From assembly GCF_051857475.1 (NCBI RefSeq), contig NZ_JBPZGZ010000002.1, positions 1,178,001 through 1,242,000 on the forward strand: a stretch of 64,000 nt of DNA, read 5' to 3'. Below the pieces are notes generated by a model. The model saw only the letters and a list, made by a program, of their open reading frames with translations. It had not been told where the DNA came from and searched no databases. The stretch comes from Pelomonas sp051857475. Lineage in GTDB: Bacteria; Pseudomonadota; Gammaproteobacteria; Burkholderiales; Burkholderiaceae_C. Below are positions 25,226 through 33,732 of this stretch, piece after piece; position 1 is the first letter of the stretch; every line of letters starts with the position of its first letter. The position numbers were made by a program, and so were the translations under genes.

Positions 25226-27397
25226 TCAGTGCGCCTGCTTCACCTTCAGGCGCCAGGCATGCAGCAGCGGCTCGGTGTAGCCGCTGGGCTGTGCCTCGCC
25301 CTTGAAGACCAGGTCCAGGGCCGCCTGCATGGCCGCGCCGTTGGGGTTGGCGGCCAGCGGCTGGTAGGCCGCGTCGCCAGCGTTCTGGCCGTCCACCACC
25401 TTGGCCATGCGGGCGAAGGTCTCGCGCACCTGCTCGGCCGTCACGACGCCATGGCGCAGCCAGTTGGCGATGTGCTGGCTGGAGATGCGCAGCGTGGCGC
25501 GGTCTTCCATCAGGCCGACGCCATTGATGTCGGGCACCTTGGAGCAGCCCACGCCCTGGTCGATCCAGCGCACCACATAGCCCAGGATGCCCTGCACGTT
25601 GTTGTCCAGCTCCTGCTGGCGCTGCTCGGGCGTCCAGTCGACCTTGGGGGCGACGGGAATGGTCAGCAGCGCGTTCAGGATGCTCTCGCGCTCGGCAGCG
25701 AGGTCGACCTTCTCCAGCTCCTGCTGCACGGCCGCCACGCTGACCTGGTGGTAGTGCAGGGCATGCAGGGTCGCGGCAGTCGGCGACGGCACCCAGGCCG
25801 TGTTGGCGCCGGCCTTGGGATGGCCGATCTTCTGCTCCAGCATGGCCGCCATCAGGTCGGGCATGGCCCACATGCCCTTGCCGATCTGGGCCCGGCCGCG
25901 CAGGCCGCAGGCCAGGCCAGTCAGCACATTGCTGCGCTCATAGGCCTGGATCCAGCTCGAGGTCTTCATGTCGCCCTTGCGCAGCATGGGGCCGGCGCGC
26001 ATGGCGGTGTGCATCTCGTCGCCGGTGCGGTCCAGGAAGCCGGTGTTGATGAAGGCGACGCGGCTGGCGGCCGCGGCGATGCAGGCCTTCAGGTTGACCG
26101 AGGTGCGGCGCTCCTCGTCCATGATGCCCAGCTTGACGGTGCTGTCCGGCAGGCCCAGCAGCTGCTCGACGCGGCTGAACAGCTCGGCAGCGAAGGCCAC
26201 TTCGGCCGGGCCGTGCATCTTGGGCTTCACGATGTAGACCGAGCCGGTGCGGCTGTTGCCGCGGCGCTTGAGGTCGTGCATCGCGATCGTTGTCGTGACG
26301 ACGGCGTCCATGATGCCCTCGGGGATCTCGCTGCCGTCGTCCAGCAGCATGGCCGGGTTGGTCATCAGGTGGCCGACATTGCGCACGAACATCAGCGAGC
26401 GACCATGCAGAGTCAGCGTACCGCCGCCGGGCGCCGTGTAGACGCGGTCGGCATTGAGGCGGCGCGTGAAGCTCTTGCCACCCTTGGCGACTTCCTCGGT
26501 CAGCGTGCCGAGCTGGATACCCAGCCAGTTGCGGTAGGCCAGCAGCTTGTCCTCGGCGTCGACGGCGGCGACCGAGTCTTCCAGGTCGAGGATGGTGGAC
26601 AGGGCCGACTCCAGCACCACGTCGGCCACGCCGGCCGCGTCGCTCTTGCCGATGGCCGTCGAGCGGTCGATGCGGATGTCCAGGTGCAGGCCGTGGTGGA
26701 CCAGCAGCACGCTGCTCGGCGCGGCGGAATCGCCCTGGTAGCCGGCGAAGGCGGCCGGGTTCTGCAGGCCCGTGGCGGCCCCAGAGGCGAGGGCGACGAC
26801 GAGCTGGCCGTTCTCGACGCGGTAGCCGGTGGCCTGGGCATGGGTGCCGGTGGCCAGCGGCGCGGCCTGGTCCAGCACCTGGCGGGCAAAGGCGATGACC
26901 TTGGCGCCGCGCACGGGGTTGTAGCCGCCGTCACGCGTGGCGCCATCGGCTTCGGAGATGGCATCGGTGCCGTACAGGGCGTCGTAGAGCGAGCCCCAGC
27001 GCGCATTGGCCGCGTTCAGCGCATAGCGGGCGTTCAGGATGGGCACGACGAGCTGGGGGCCGGCCTGCAGGGCCAGCTCGGCGTCGACATTGGCGGTGGT
27101 GGCCTGCACCTGGGCGGGCGGCTGGACGAGGTAGCCGATGCGTTCCAGGTGGGCGCGGTAGGCCGGCATGTCGGCGATGGGGCCGGGGTGGGCCTCGTGC
27201 CAGGCGTCCAGCTCGGACTGCAGGCGGTCGCGCTCGGCCAGCAGGGCGCGGTTCATCGGGGCCAGTTCATGGGCCAGCTTGCTGAAGCCGGCCCAGAAGG
27301 CGTCGGCGGCGATGCCGGTGCCGGGCAGCACTTCGGTGTCGATGAAGCGGGCCAGGTCGGCATCGACCTGCAGGCGGTGAAGGGTGGTGCGGGGCAT
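25226..27397 (-). CDS. glcB: malate synthase G
   Basis: The 723-residue length and motifs (ILDLEDSVAAVDAEDKL, VYIVKPKMHGPAEVA, RAQIGKGMWAMPDLM, IPVAPKVDWT) are those of the monomeric malate synthase G. It condenses glyoxylate with acetyl-CoA to give malate in the cytoplasm. The ATG at 27397 is favoured by an AGGAG ribosome-binding site 9 bases upstream; a TTG nine bp before it is less likely. A LysR regulator is transcribed divergently about 160 bp away and may control it. Confidence 0.96.
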   Translation of the reverse strand: MPRTTLHRLQVDADLARFIDTEVLPGTGIAADAFWAGFSKLAHELAPMNRALLAERDRLQSELDAWHEAHPGPIADMPAYRAHLERIGYLVQPPAQVQATTANVDAELALQAGPQLVVPILNARYALNAANARWGSLYDALYGTDAISEADGATRDGGYNPVRGAKVIAFARQVLDQAAPLATGTHAQATGYRVENGQLVVALASGAATGLQNPAAFAGYQGDSAAPSSVLLVHHGLHLDIRIDRSTAIGKSDAAGVADVVLESALSTILDLEDSVAAVDAEDKLLAYRNWLGIQLGTLTEEVAKGGKSFTRRLNADRVYTAPGGGTLTLHGRSLMFVRNVGHLMTNPAMLLDDGSEIPEGIMDAVVTTTIAMHDLKRRGNSRTGSVYIVKPKMHGPAEVAFAAELFSRVEQLLGLPDSTVKLGIMDEERRTSVNLKACIAAAASRVAFINTGFLDRTGDEMHTAMRAGPMLRKGDMKTSSWIQAYERSNVLTGLACGLRGRAQIGKGMWAMPDLMAAMLEQKIGHPKAGANTAWVPSPTAATLHALHYHQVSVAAVQQELEKVDLAAERESILNALLTIPVAPKVDWTPEQRQQELDNNVQGILGYVVRWIDQGVGCSKVPDINGVGLMEDRATLRISSQHIANWLRHGVVTAEQVRETFARMAKVVDGQNAGDAAYQPLAANPNGAAMQAALDLVFKGEAQPSGYTEPLLHAWRLKVKQAH

Positions 27398-27500
27398 GGC
27401 GAACAACTCCTGCGAGAGGCAACAACGAATGCTCGCAATCTAGCTGCGTCGCGTGTCGGGATTCGCTGCAGGCCACACCATTCATCTGTGACAAAAACGC

Positions 27501-27510
27501 AAAGATCTTT
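27501..27510. promoter_or_regulatory. AAAGATCTTT palindrome in the glcB/LysR gap
   Basis: A perfect 10-bp AT-rich palindrome lies in the 158-bp intergenic gap between malate synthase and the LysR gene. LysR-type regulators bind dyad sites in such gaps, so it may be part of the operator. It is short and could occur by chance. Confidence 0.3.
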
Positions 27511-27555
27511 CCTGAAACCGCTGTCTTTGTGTTGTCGCGCCAGCACAATCTGGGC

Positions 27556-28473
27556 ATGGACAAGCTCAAGCAGATCGAGTCCTTCGTCCTCGTCGCCGCC
27601 AAAGGCAGCCTGACCGCGGCGGCGCAGGCGGAAGGGTTGGCGCCTGCCGTCATGGGCCGCCGGCTGGACGCGCTGGAGGCCCGGCTGGGCGTCAAGCTGA
27701 TGCTGCGCACCACGCGGCGGCTGACGCTGACGCCCGAGGGCCAGGCCTTCCTGGAGGACTGCCAGCGCCTCATCGCCTCGTTGGCGGATGCGGAAGCCGC
27801 GGTCAGTGCCGGTGGGCTCAAGGCCAGCGGCCATCTGCGCGTGACGGCGCCGGCCGGCTTCGGCCGCCGCCATGTCGCGCCGCTGGTGCCGGGCTTCCTG
27901 GCCGAGCATGCCGACCTCAGCCTGTCGCTGAACCTGAGCGACCGCGTCGTCGACATCGTCCATGAGGGCTTCGACTGCGCCGTGCGCGTCGGCGATCTGC
28001 CCGACTCCAGCCTGGTCAGCACGCGCCTGGCCGACAACCGGCGCCAATGCGTCGCGGCGCCCGGCTATCTGAAGCGCGCCGGCACGCCCAGGCACCCGGA
28101 CGAACTCGGCCGCCATGCTTGCCTGACCCTGAGTTCCGAGGCCAGCCAGGTGCGCGGCTGGGCTTTCCAGATCGACGGTGCCGTCCAGCATCTGCGGCCT
28201 GAAACCCGAGTCCAGGGCCGCCTGGACTGCAGCGACGGCCAGGTGCTGCACGACTGGTGCGTGGCCGGGCTGGGCATCGCCTGGCGCAGCACCTGGGAGG
28301 TCGAGGCCGACCTCGCGGCCGGGCGGCTGGTCAGCGTGCTGGACGCTTTCGCGGCGCCGCCCAACGGCATCTATGCGGTCTTCCCGCAGTCACGCCATCT
28401 GCCACTGCGCACACGGCTGTGGGTGGAGCATCTGCGCGCCCATTACGGGCGAGCGGACTACTGGCGCTCTTGA
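27556..28473 (+). CDS. LysR-family transcriptional regulator
   Basis: This 305-residue regulator has the LysR winged helix at residues about 1-60 (FVLVAAKGSLTAAAQAEGLAPAVMGRRLDALEARLG) and a substrate-binding domain that includes GHLRVTAPAGFGRR and DLSLSLNLSDRVVDIVHEGFDCAVRVG. The latter is of the type common in many regulators without known inducer. It is divergent from malate synthase, so it may control glyoxylate/glycolate use, although the pairing is inferred from orientation only. Confidence 0.9.
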   Translation: MDKLKQIESFVLVAAKGSLTAAAQAEGLAPAVMGRRLDALEARLGVKLMLRTTRRLTLTPEGQAFLEDCQRLIASLADAEAAVSAGGLKASGHLRVTAPAGFGRRHVAPLVPGFLAEHADLSLSLNLSDRVVDIVHEGFDCAVRVGDLPDSSLVSTRLADNRRQCVAAPGYLKRAGTPRHPDELGRHACLTLSSEASQVRGWAFQIDGAVQHLRPETRVQGRLDCSDGQVLHDWCVAGLGIAWRSTWEVEADLAAGRLVSVLDAFAAPPNGIYAVFPQSRHLPLRTRLWVEHLRAHYGRADYWRS

Positions 28474-28546
28474 ATTTGCGGGCCGAGCGCCGAGCCGCTC
28501 CGGTCGGGACTTCATACCGGTCGCAGGGCCTGTTCTCGGTCGGGTC

Positions 28547-30247
28547 TCAGTCCCCCAACTGCACCTTGGCCCGCTTGCCCGCCCACGCATCGAATTTGCC
28601 CGCATAGGCCTCCTCGATGCGGTTGCGCTTGACCTTGAAGGTGGGCGTGATGAAGCCGTTGTCGACCGTCCAGGGCGTCTTGATCAGCACCAGGGTGTCG
28701 AGTTGCTCGTGCGGGTCCAGGCGGGCGTTGACGTCGTCCAGGTGCTTGCTCAGCTCGGCCATCAGTGCGGCCTTGTCGGCTTCGCTGGTGGCGCGCTGGA
28801 TGCCCTGCGGCGACAGCATGGCGATGCCCAGCGGCTGGCCCATGTTGGCGCCGGCCACGCAGCAGGCCTCGATGTTGGGGTTCATGCCCAGCTTGTCTTC
28901 GATGGGCGCGGGGGCGACGTATTTGCCCTTGCTGGTCTTGAACAGGTCCTTGACGCGACCGGTGATGCGCACGCAGCCATCGGCGTCCTGCGTCACCTTG
29001 TCGCCGGTGTGCAGCCAGCCGTCGGCGGTCAACGCGTCGGCGGTCAGGCCGGGTTCCTTGTAGTAGCCCAGCATCAAGGCCGGGCTGCGCATCTGCAACT
29101 CGCCATTGGCGGGGTCGATGCGGGTCTGCACGCCGGCATAGGCCGGGCCGACGGTGCCGCGCTGGTTCTTGCCCGGCAGGGTCATGTGCGACAGCGCCAG
29201 GTTCTCGGTCATGCCATAACCCTCGTTGACCGGCAGGCCCAGCGTGCCGTACCACTCGAGCAGCGCCAGCGGCATGGGTGCCGCGCCGCCGACGGCGATG
29301 CGGCATTGGTCCAGGCCCAGGGCCTTCAGCACCTTCTTGCGCACCAGGCCGCCGATGATGGGCAGGCGCAGCAGCTTGTTCATCTTCTGCGGCGGCATCT
29401 TGGCCTGCACGCCCTGCTGGAACTTGACCCACAGGCGCGGCACGCTGAAGAAGATGGTCGGGCGGGCGCGCTGCAGGTCGGCCGTGAAGGTGTCCAGCGA
29501 CTCGGCGAACCACAGCCGCATGCCGGTCTTCAGCCAGCCATGCTCGACGAGGACGCGCTCGGCGACGTGGGCCAGCGGCAGATAGGACAGCATGCGGTCT
29601 TCGGCCGTCATCGGGAAGCGCGCCAGGCCCTCGGCCACGGCCCAGGCGAAGCCGCCGAAGTTGTGCATGACGCCCTTGGGGTTGCCCGTCGTGCCCGAGG
29701 TGTAGATCAGCGTGCAGAGCTCGTCGGCATTGCGCGTGACCTCGCCCTTCATCGGCTCGGTGCGGGCGCAGATGGCGTCCCAGCTTTCATAGGTCTTCTT
29801 GGCGTCGTCGGGCGACAGCGCATAGCTCACGCCGGGCAGGCTGGGCAGCACGCCGGGCTTCATGCCTTCCCAGCCGTCGAGCTTGCCGACGAAGATGAAC
29901 TTGGCCTCGCTGTGCGTCAGGATCTGCGCGATGGTGTCGGCGGCCAGCGTGGGATACAGCGGCACCGAGACATAACCGGCCATCCAGATGGCGAGGTCGG
30001 TCATCAGCCACCAGGCGCAGTTCTTGGACAACATCGCCACCTTGGCGTCGGCCGGCCAGCCCTCGGCCTGGCCCTTGGCCTTCAGGAAGGCCGCCATGCG
30101 GCGCACCTGGTCACCGACCTGGGCCCAGGTGAAGTCTTTCACCTCGGGGCCACCCATGGGCTGGGTCAGGGCGATCTTGCCGCCTGACGTGCGCTCCCAG
30201 TGGTACAGGCGTTGCAGGGCGAGCGTGTCGGCGGCGATGGTGGCCAT
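28547..30247 (-). CDS. AMP-dependent acyl-CoA ligase (long-chain type)
   Basis: The 566-residue enzyme shows the ANL adenylation motifs: YTSGTTGNPKGVMH (phosphate loop), LPLAHVAERV, EGYGMTENLAL, GWLHTGD and KTSKGKYVAPAP, with the acceptor-lysine region near residue 460. It activates a fatty or aromatic acid with ATP and CoA. The start MATIAADTLAL at 30247 follows a GAGGAG ribosome-binding site; a 22-residue upstream extension is not needed. The substrate is not determined by sequence. It is a single gene, convergent with the LysR gene. Confidence 0.92.
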   Translation of the reverse strand: MATIAADTLALQRLYHWERTSGGKIALTQPMGGPEVKDFTWAQVGDQVRRMAAFLKAKGQAEGWPADAKVAMLSKNCAWWLMTDLAIWMAGYVSVPLYPTLAADTIAQILTHSEAKFIFVGKLDGWEGMKPGVLPSLPGVSYALSPDDAKKTYESWDAICARTEPMKGEVTRNADELCTLIYTSGTTGNPKGVMHNFGGFAWAVAEGLARFPMTAEDRMLSYLPLAHVAERVLVEHGWLKTGMRLWFAESLDTFTADLQRARPTIFFSVPRLWVKFQQGVQAKMPPQKMNKLLRLPIIGGLVRKKVLKALGLDQCRIAVGGAAPMPLALLEWYGTLGLPVNEGYGMTENLALSHMTLPGKNQRGTVGPAYAGVQTRIDPANGELQMRSPALMLGYYKEPGLTADALTADGWLHTGDKVTQDADGCVRITGRVKDLFKTSKGKYVAPAPIEDKLGMNPNIEACCVAGANMGQPLGIAMLSPQGIQRATSEADKAALMAELSKHLDDVNARLDPHEQLDTLVLIKTPWTVDNGFITPTFKVKRNRIEEAYAGKFDAWAGKRAKVQLGD

Positions 30248-30369
30248 GGGTGCGTCTCCTCGGACATTCTTTTCGGGAAGCGCAAAGTTAACCGCGTGTA
30301 AACGCCGCCCCACCCCGGGTAAACACCTTGCGGCGTGACAGCCTGCCCAGAGGGCCTAGAGGCAAGGCT

Positions 30370-33147
30370 CTAGAACTGCCCGTCCCAATGGCCGGGCTTG
30401 CCGCCTGCGTCCAGTTCGCGGCGCAGCTTGTCCAGCGGATGGCTGGTGATCCAGGCGGGGCGCAGCGCGTCGGCGCGGGCCAGCGTGGCCTCGGCGGGCT
30501 GGCCGGCCAGGCGCTGGCTCAGGGCCAGGTCGAGCTGGGCGGCCCAGTGGGGCAGGGGTTCGGGTTGGGCCAGGGCATCGAAATAGGCGACACGCCGGCG
30601 CAGCGGCTCGATGCTGGCCAGGGCCGCGCCGCGCTGTCGGGCCAGTTCGCCCTGCCATTGGGAGATCAGGCTTTGCAGGGCGGCATGGCGTTGCAGCCAG
30701 GGCTGGGCTTCGCCGTCCTGCAGTGGCGCCAGGGCCATGCCGGCGAGGTCGGGGCGCTGCAGGGCCAGGGCCGCGCGCACGACGTTGCCGGTGGCCTCGA
30801 CCCAGTTCGGACCGGTCAGCACGGGCGAGGGCTTGAGGGCGTCGGTCAGGCGCTTGATTTCGTCAGCGGCGCCTTGGGTCTGACCGGCGTTGACGCGGGC
30901 GAGCAGGGCCGCGGCGGCCAGCGGCAGGCGCAGCGTGGGATGGTCGGCGCTGTGCAGGCTGGCGGCCAGGGCCTCGTGCACGGGCAGGGCCTCCGCCCAC
31001 TGGCCGCGCTCGGCCAGCTGGCGGGCCAGGTCGCTGCGCATGCGCTGGGCGCTGACGTTGCCAGGCCCGAGCAGGGCGTCGGCGTCGGCCACGATCTGCT
31101 GTGCCACCTCGACGGTGGCCGCGGGCCGGCCCAGGCGCGCCTGCGCATTCCACAGATGGCGGCGCAGCTGCAGCGCAAAGCGCGCGCGGTGGGGTGGCGG
31201 GTTGGCGATGGCCGGGGCGACATCCAGCATCAGCTTCTCGGCGTCCTGCAGCCGACCCTGGGCCAGGCGCAGGTGGTAGACATAGGTGTTGAAGTACTGC
31301 GCGTCGAAGGATTCGGGCGCATGCAGCTTCAGCATCAGTGGATACGCCTCGGCGCGCACGCGCTCGGCGTCCTCGGGCCGCCCGGCCTGGGCGTAGGCGA
31401 CGATGAGCTGGTAGAGCAGCTCCAGCCTGTCGTTGGTCTCGGCACCCTGGCGTTCCAGCGCTGCCAGCAGGGGTTCGCCGCGTTCGATGACGCCCAGCGG
31501 TGAACTCAGCGAGGTGTCCAGCCGCAGCCGCAGGCGCAGCGCGCGCAGGCTGGCCGGCGCGTCGTCGCCCCACAGCTTCTGGGTCAGCGCGACCAGTTCG
31601 TCCGCCAGCGGGATGGCGATGTCGAAGCGGTTCATGTCCGCATAGGTGTCGCCCATGACCTCGAGCACGCGGGCATGGGTGACCGGATCGTCAGCAAAGC
31701 GCGTCGCCAGTTCGGCGCGGCTCTTGTCCAGCAGCTCCAGCACATTGGGGATGTGGCCGCCGTGCTTGTCGGGGTTGGCGCTGGACAGCAGCTCGGTCAG
31801 GAAGCGCGTGACGGCCTCGCTCTGGCGCGCAGCGGCCTGCGCCTCGCGGCGCTGCCACAGGCTGACCGCCAGACCGGCGCTGAGGGCCGCGAACACCAGC
31901 GTGGCGCCCACGGCCAGGGCGGCGTTGCGGCGCAGCCAGAGCCAGACGCGATGCCGCCAGTCCTCGGCGCGCACGCTGACGGGGCGCTGGCCCAGCCAGC
32001 GCTCGAGGTCGTCGATGAAGCTGCCGACGCTGGCATAGCGCTCGGCCGGGTTCTTGCGCAGGGCCTTGGCGGCGACGGCCTCCAGGTCGCCTGCGGCGCG
32101 GTCGGCGTCGAGGGGGCGGCCGGGACCGGCCTCGTCGGGGGCGCCGTCGACCGAGCCGGTGGTGCGTGTGGAGCGCGTGATGCGCTGGGCCTCGCTGTGC
32201 AGTACCGCGTGCTCCAGCGCCGTGCGGCCCAGGCCGCGCTTGCCGAAGGGCAGGTCGCCGCTGGCCAGCTCGTAAAGCATGACGCCCAGGGAATAGATGT
32301 CGCTGGCCACGCCCACCGTCTCGCCGGTGATCTGCTCGGGTGCGGCATAGGCGGGCGTCAGGCGCCGGCCGGTGATCTGGGTCAGCTGGTGGTCGGACTG
32401 GTGGCCGGAATCGTCCAGCAGGCCGGCAATGCCGAAGTCCAGCAGCTTGGCTCGCCCCTGCTCGTCCACCATGACATTGCCGGGCTTGAGGTCGCGGTGC
32501 AGGATGAGCTGGGCATGGGCATGCTCGACGGCCCGCGCCACGTCCAGCAGCAGCTTGACGCGCTCCGCCAGCCCGAGGTTATGGGCGCGCACATGCTCGG
32601 ACAGCGTCTGGCCGGGCACGTACTCCAGCACCAGGTAGGCGCGGCCGTCCTGCTCGCCGGCGTCCAGCATGCGGGCGATGCCCGGGTGGGTCAGGCGGCC
32701 GAGCAGGGCGCGTTCGCGGGCGAAGCGGGCGGCCAGGCCGGGGCTGGCGCGGTCGGCGCGCAGCAGCTTGATGGCCGCCTCGCCCTGGTAGAGGCCATCG
32801 GCCCGTTCGGCCCGCCAGACCTGGCCCATGCCGCCTTCACCCAGTTGCTCGGCCAGGCACCAGGAGCCCAGGCGGTCGCCCGGCTGGGGCGGCGTGGTCG
32901 AGGTCGTCGTCGTCTCGCTCAGCGCCGCGACCAGGCGGGTGTTGTAACCCGGCACGTCGACGAGGACGGTGGCGTCGGTGTCTTCGTCCTCGGGCAGGGA
33001 GGCCAGCATGCGCGCGAGCCGCGCGGCCAGCGCCGGCGGCTGCAGGCCGGCCAGGCGCAAGGTGCGTTCGGCGGCCGGCAGCTCGGCGAGCTCGTCGAAC
33101 AGCGCCGACAGCTGCTGCCAGTCCGAGGCCTGCAAGCCCGAATTCAT
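30370..33147 (-). CDS. Ser/Thr protein kinase with C-terminal TPR-like repeats
   Basis: The 925-residue protein has an N-terminal region of about 90 residues, then a Hanks-type kinase domain: LGEGGMGQVWRAER (Gly loop), AAIKLLRAD (Lys), HRDLKPGNVMV, LLDFGIAGLL and TPAYAAPEQITGE. A single transmembrane helix near residue 410 (LAVGATLVFAALSAGLAV) is followed by a long helical region of TPR-like repeats that should lie in the periplasm. The ATG overlaps the ECF sigma stop in TGATG, so the kinase is co-expressed with the sigma factor. This is the ECF-STK arrangement, in which the kinase probably controls sigma activity instead of an anti-sigma factor. Confidence 0.9.
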   Translation of the reverse strand: MNSGLQASDWQQLSALFDELAELPAAERTLRLAGLQPPALAARLARMLASLPEDEDTDATVLVDVPGYNTRLVAALSETTTTSTTPPQPGDRLGSWCLAEQLGEGGMGQVWRAERADGLYQGEAAIKLLRADRASPGLAARFARERALLGRLTHPGIARMLDAGEQDGRAYLVLEYVPGQTLSEHVRAHNLGLAERVKLLLDVARAVEHAHAQLILHRDLKPGNVMVDEQGRAKLLDFGIAGLLDDSGHQSDHQLTQITGRRLTPAYAAPEQITGETVGVASDIYSLGVMLYELASGDLPFGKRGLGRTALEHAVLHSEAQRITRSTRTTGSVDGAPDEAGPGRPLDADRAAGDLEAVAAKALRKNPAERYASVGSFIDDLERWLGQRPVSVRAEDWRHRVWLWLRRNAALAVGATLVFAALSAGLAVSLWQRREAQAAARQSEAVTRFLTELLSSANPDKHGGHIPNVLELLDKSRAELATRFADDPVTHARVLEVMGDTYADMNRFDIAIPLADELVALTQKLWGDDAPASLRALRLRLRLDTSLSSPLGVIERGEPLLAALERQGAETNDRLELLYQLIVAYAQAGRPEDAERVRAEAYPLMLKLHAPESFDAQYFNTYVYHLRLAQGRLQDAEKLMLDVAPAIANPPPHRARFALQLRRHLWNAQARLGRPAATVEVAQQIVADADALLGPGNVSAQRMRSDLARQLAERGQWAEALPVHEALAASLHSADHPTLRLPLAAAALLARVNAGQTQGAADEIKRLTDALKPSPVLTGPNWVEATGNVVRAALALQRPDLAGMALAPLQDGEAQPWLQRHAALQSLISQWQGELARQRGAALASIEPLRRRVAYFDALAQPEPLPHWAAQLDLALSQRLAGQPAEATLARADALRPAWITSHPLDKLRRELDAGGKPGHWDGQF

Positions 33148-33731
33148 CAGTAGACGGAGTTGGGCGGGTCGCCGAGCAGTTCCTGCAGCAGGGCGCGCGC
33201 CTTCAGCAGCTCGCGGTTGATGCTGCGCGTGGACAGGCCGCGCACGGCCGCCACCTCGGCGATGGACAGGCCGGCGAAGCCCACCATCTCGATGAGCTCG
33301 TAGAGGCTGTTGTCCAGGGCCTTCATTCGCTCCAGGGCCTGGTCCAGGCCGAGCATGTCGACGGCCTGACTCTGCACCGCAGCCACGTCGCTGGCGGCCG
33401 ACAGCGTGACCATGACGGCATCGCCGCCGCGCTTGTCGCGGCCCTCGGTGCGCAGATGGTCGATGACGACCGAGCGCAGCACCCGGCCGACATAGGCGAA
33501 GAACTGGCCGCGCGTCTCGCCCTGCAGGCCCTGCTGGTCGGCCATGCGCAGAAAGCCCTCGTGCACCAGGGCCGTCGTGTCCAGGCCGGCCATGCGGCCA
33601 TTGGGGCCGCTCTGCGCCAGGCGGATGCGGGCGACGCGCTTGATCTCGGGGTAGAGCAGGGCGTAGAGCTGCTGCAGCGCCGCGGGGTCGCCCTTTGACG
33701 TGCCGATCAGCAGTTCGGTGACGTCAGCCAC
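33147..33731 (-). CDS. ECF-type RNA polymerase sigma factor
   Basis: Starting at the GTG at 33731, a 194-residue protein matches ECF sigma factors of the Sig-70 ECF/TIGR02999 kind: LYPEIKRVARIRL and LDTTALVHEGFLRMA (region 2), VVIDHLRTEGRDKRGGD, and GLSIAEVAAVRGLSTRSINREL (region 4 helix-turn-helix). The GTG lies one base after the trpS stop (TGACGTG), suggesting translational coupling. No anti-sigma gene is present. Its stop overlaps the kinase gene, and no recognisable target promoter was identified. Confidence 0.87.
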   Translation of the reverse strand: MADVTELLIGTSKGDPAALQQLYALLYPEIKRVARIRLAQSGPNGRMAGLDTTALVHEGFLRMADQQGLQGETRGQFFAYVGRVLRSVVIDHLRTEGRDKRGGDAVMVTLSAASDVAAVQSQAVDMLGLDQALERMKALDNSLYELIEMVGFAGLSIAEVAAVRGLSTRSINRELLKARALLQELLGDPPNSVY

Positions 33732-33732
33732 G

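Noticed and set aside
30298..30324. Two GTAAAC copies 21 bp apart upstream of the acyl-CoA ligase
   Set aside because: Two-turn spacing is suggestive of an operator, but six-base repeats this close are expected by chance and no regulator is nearby.
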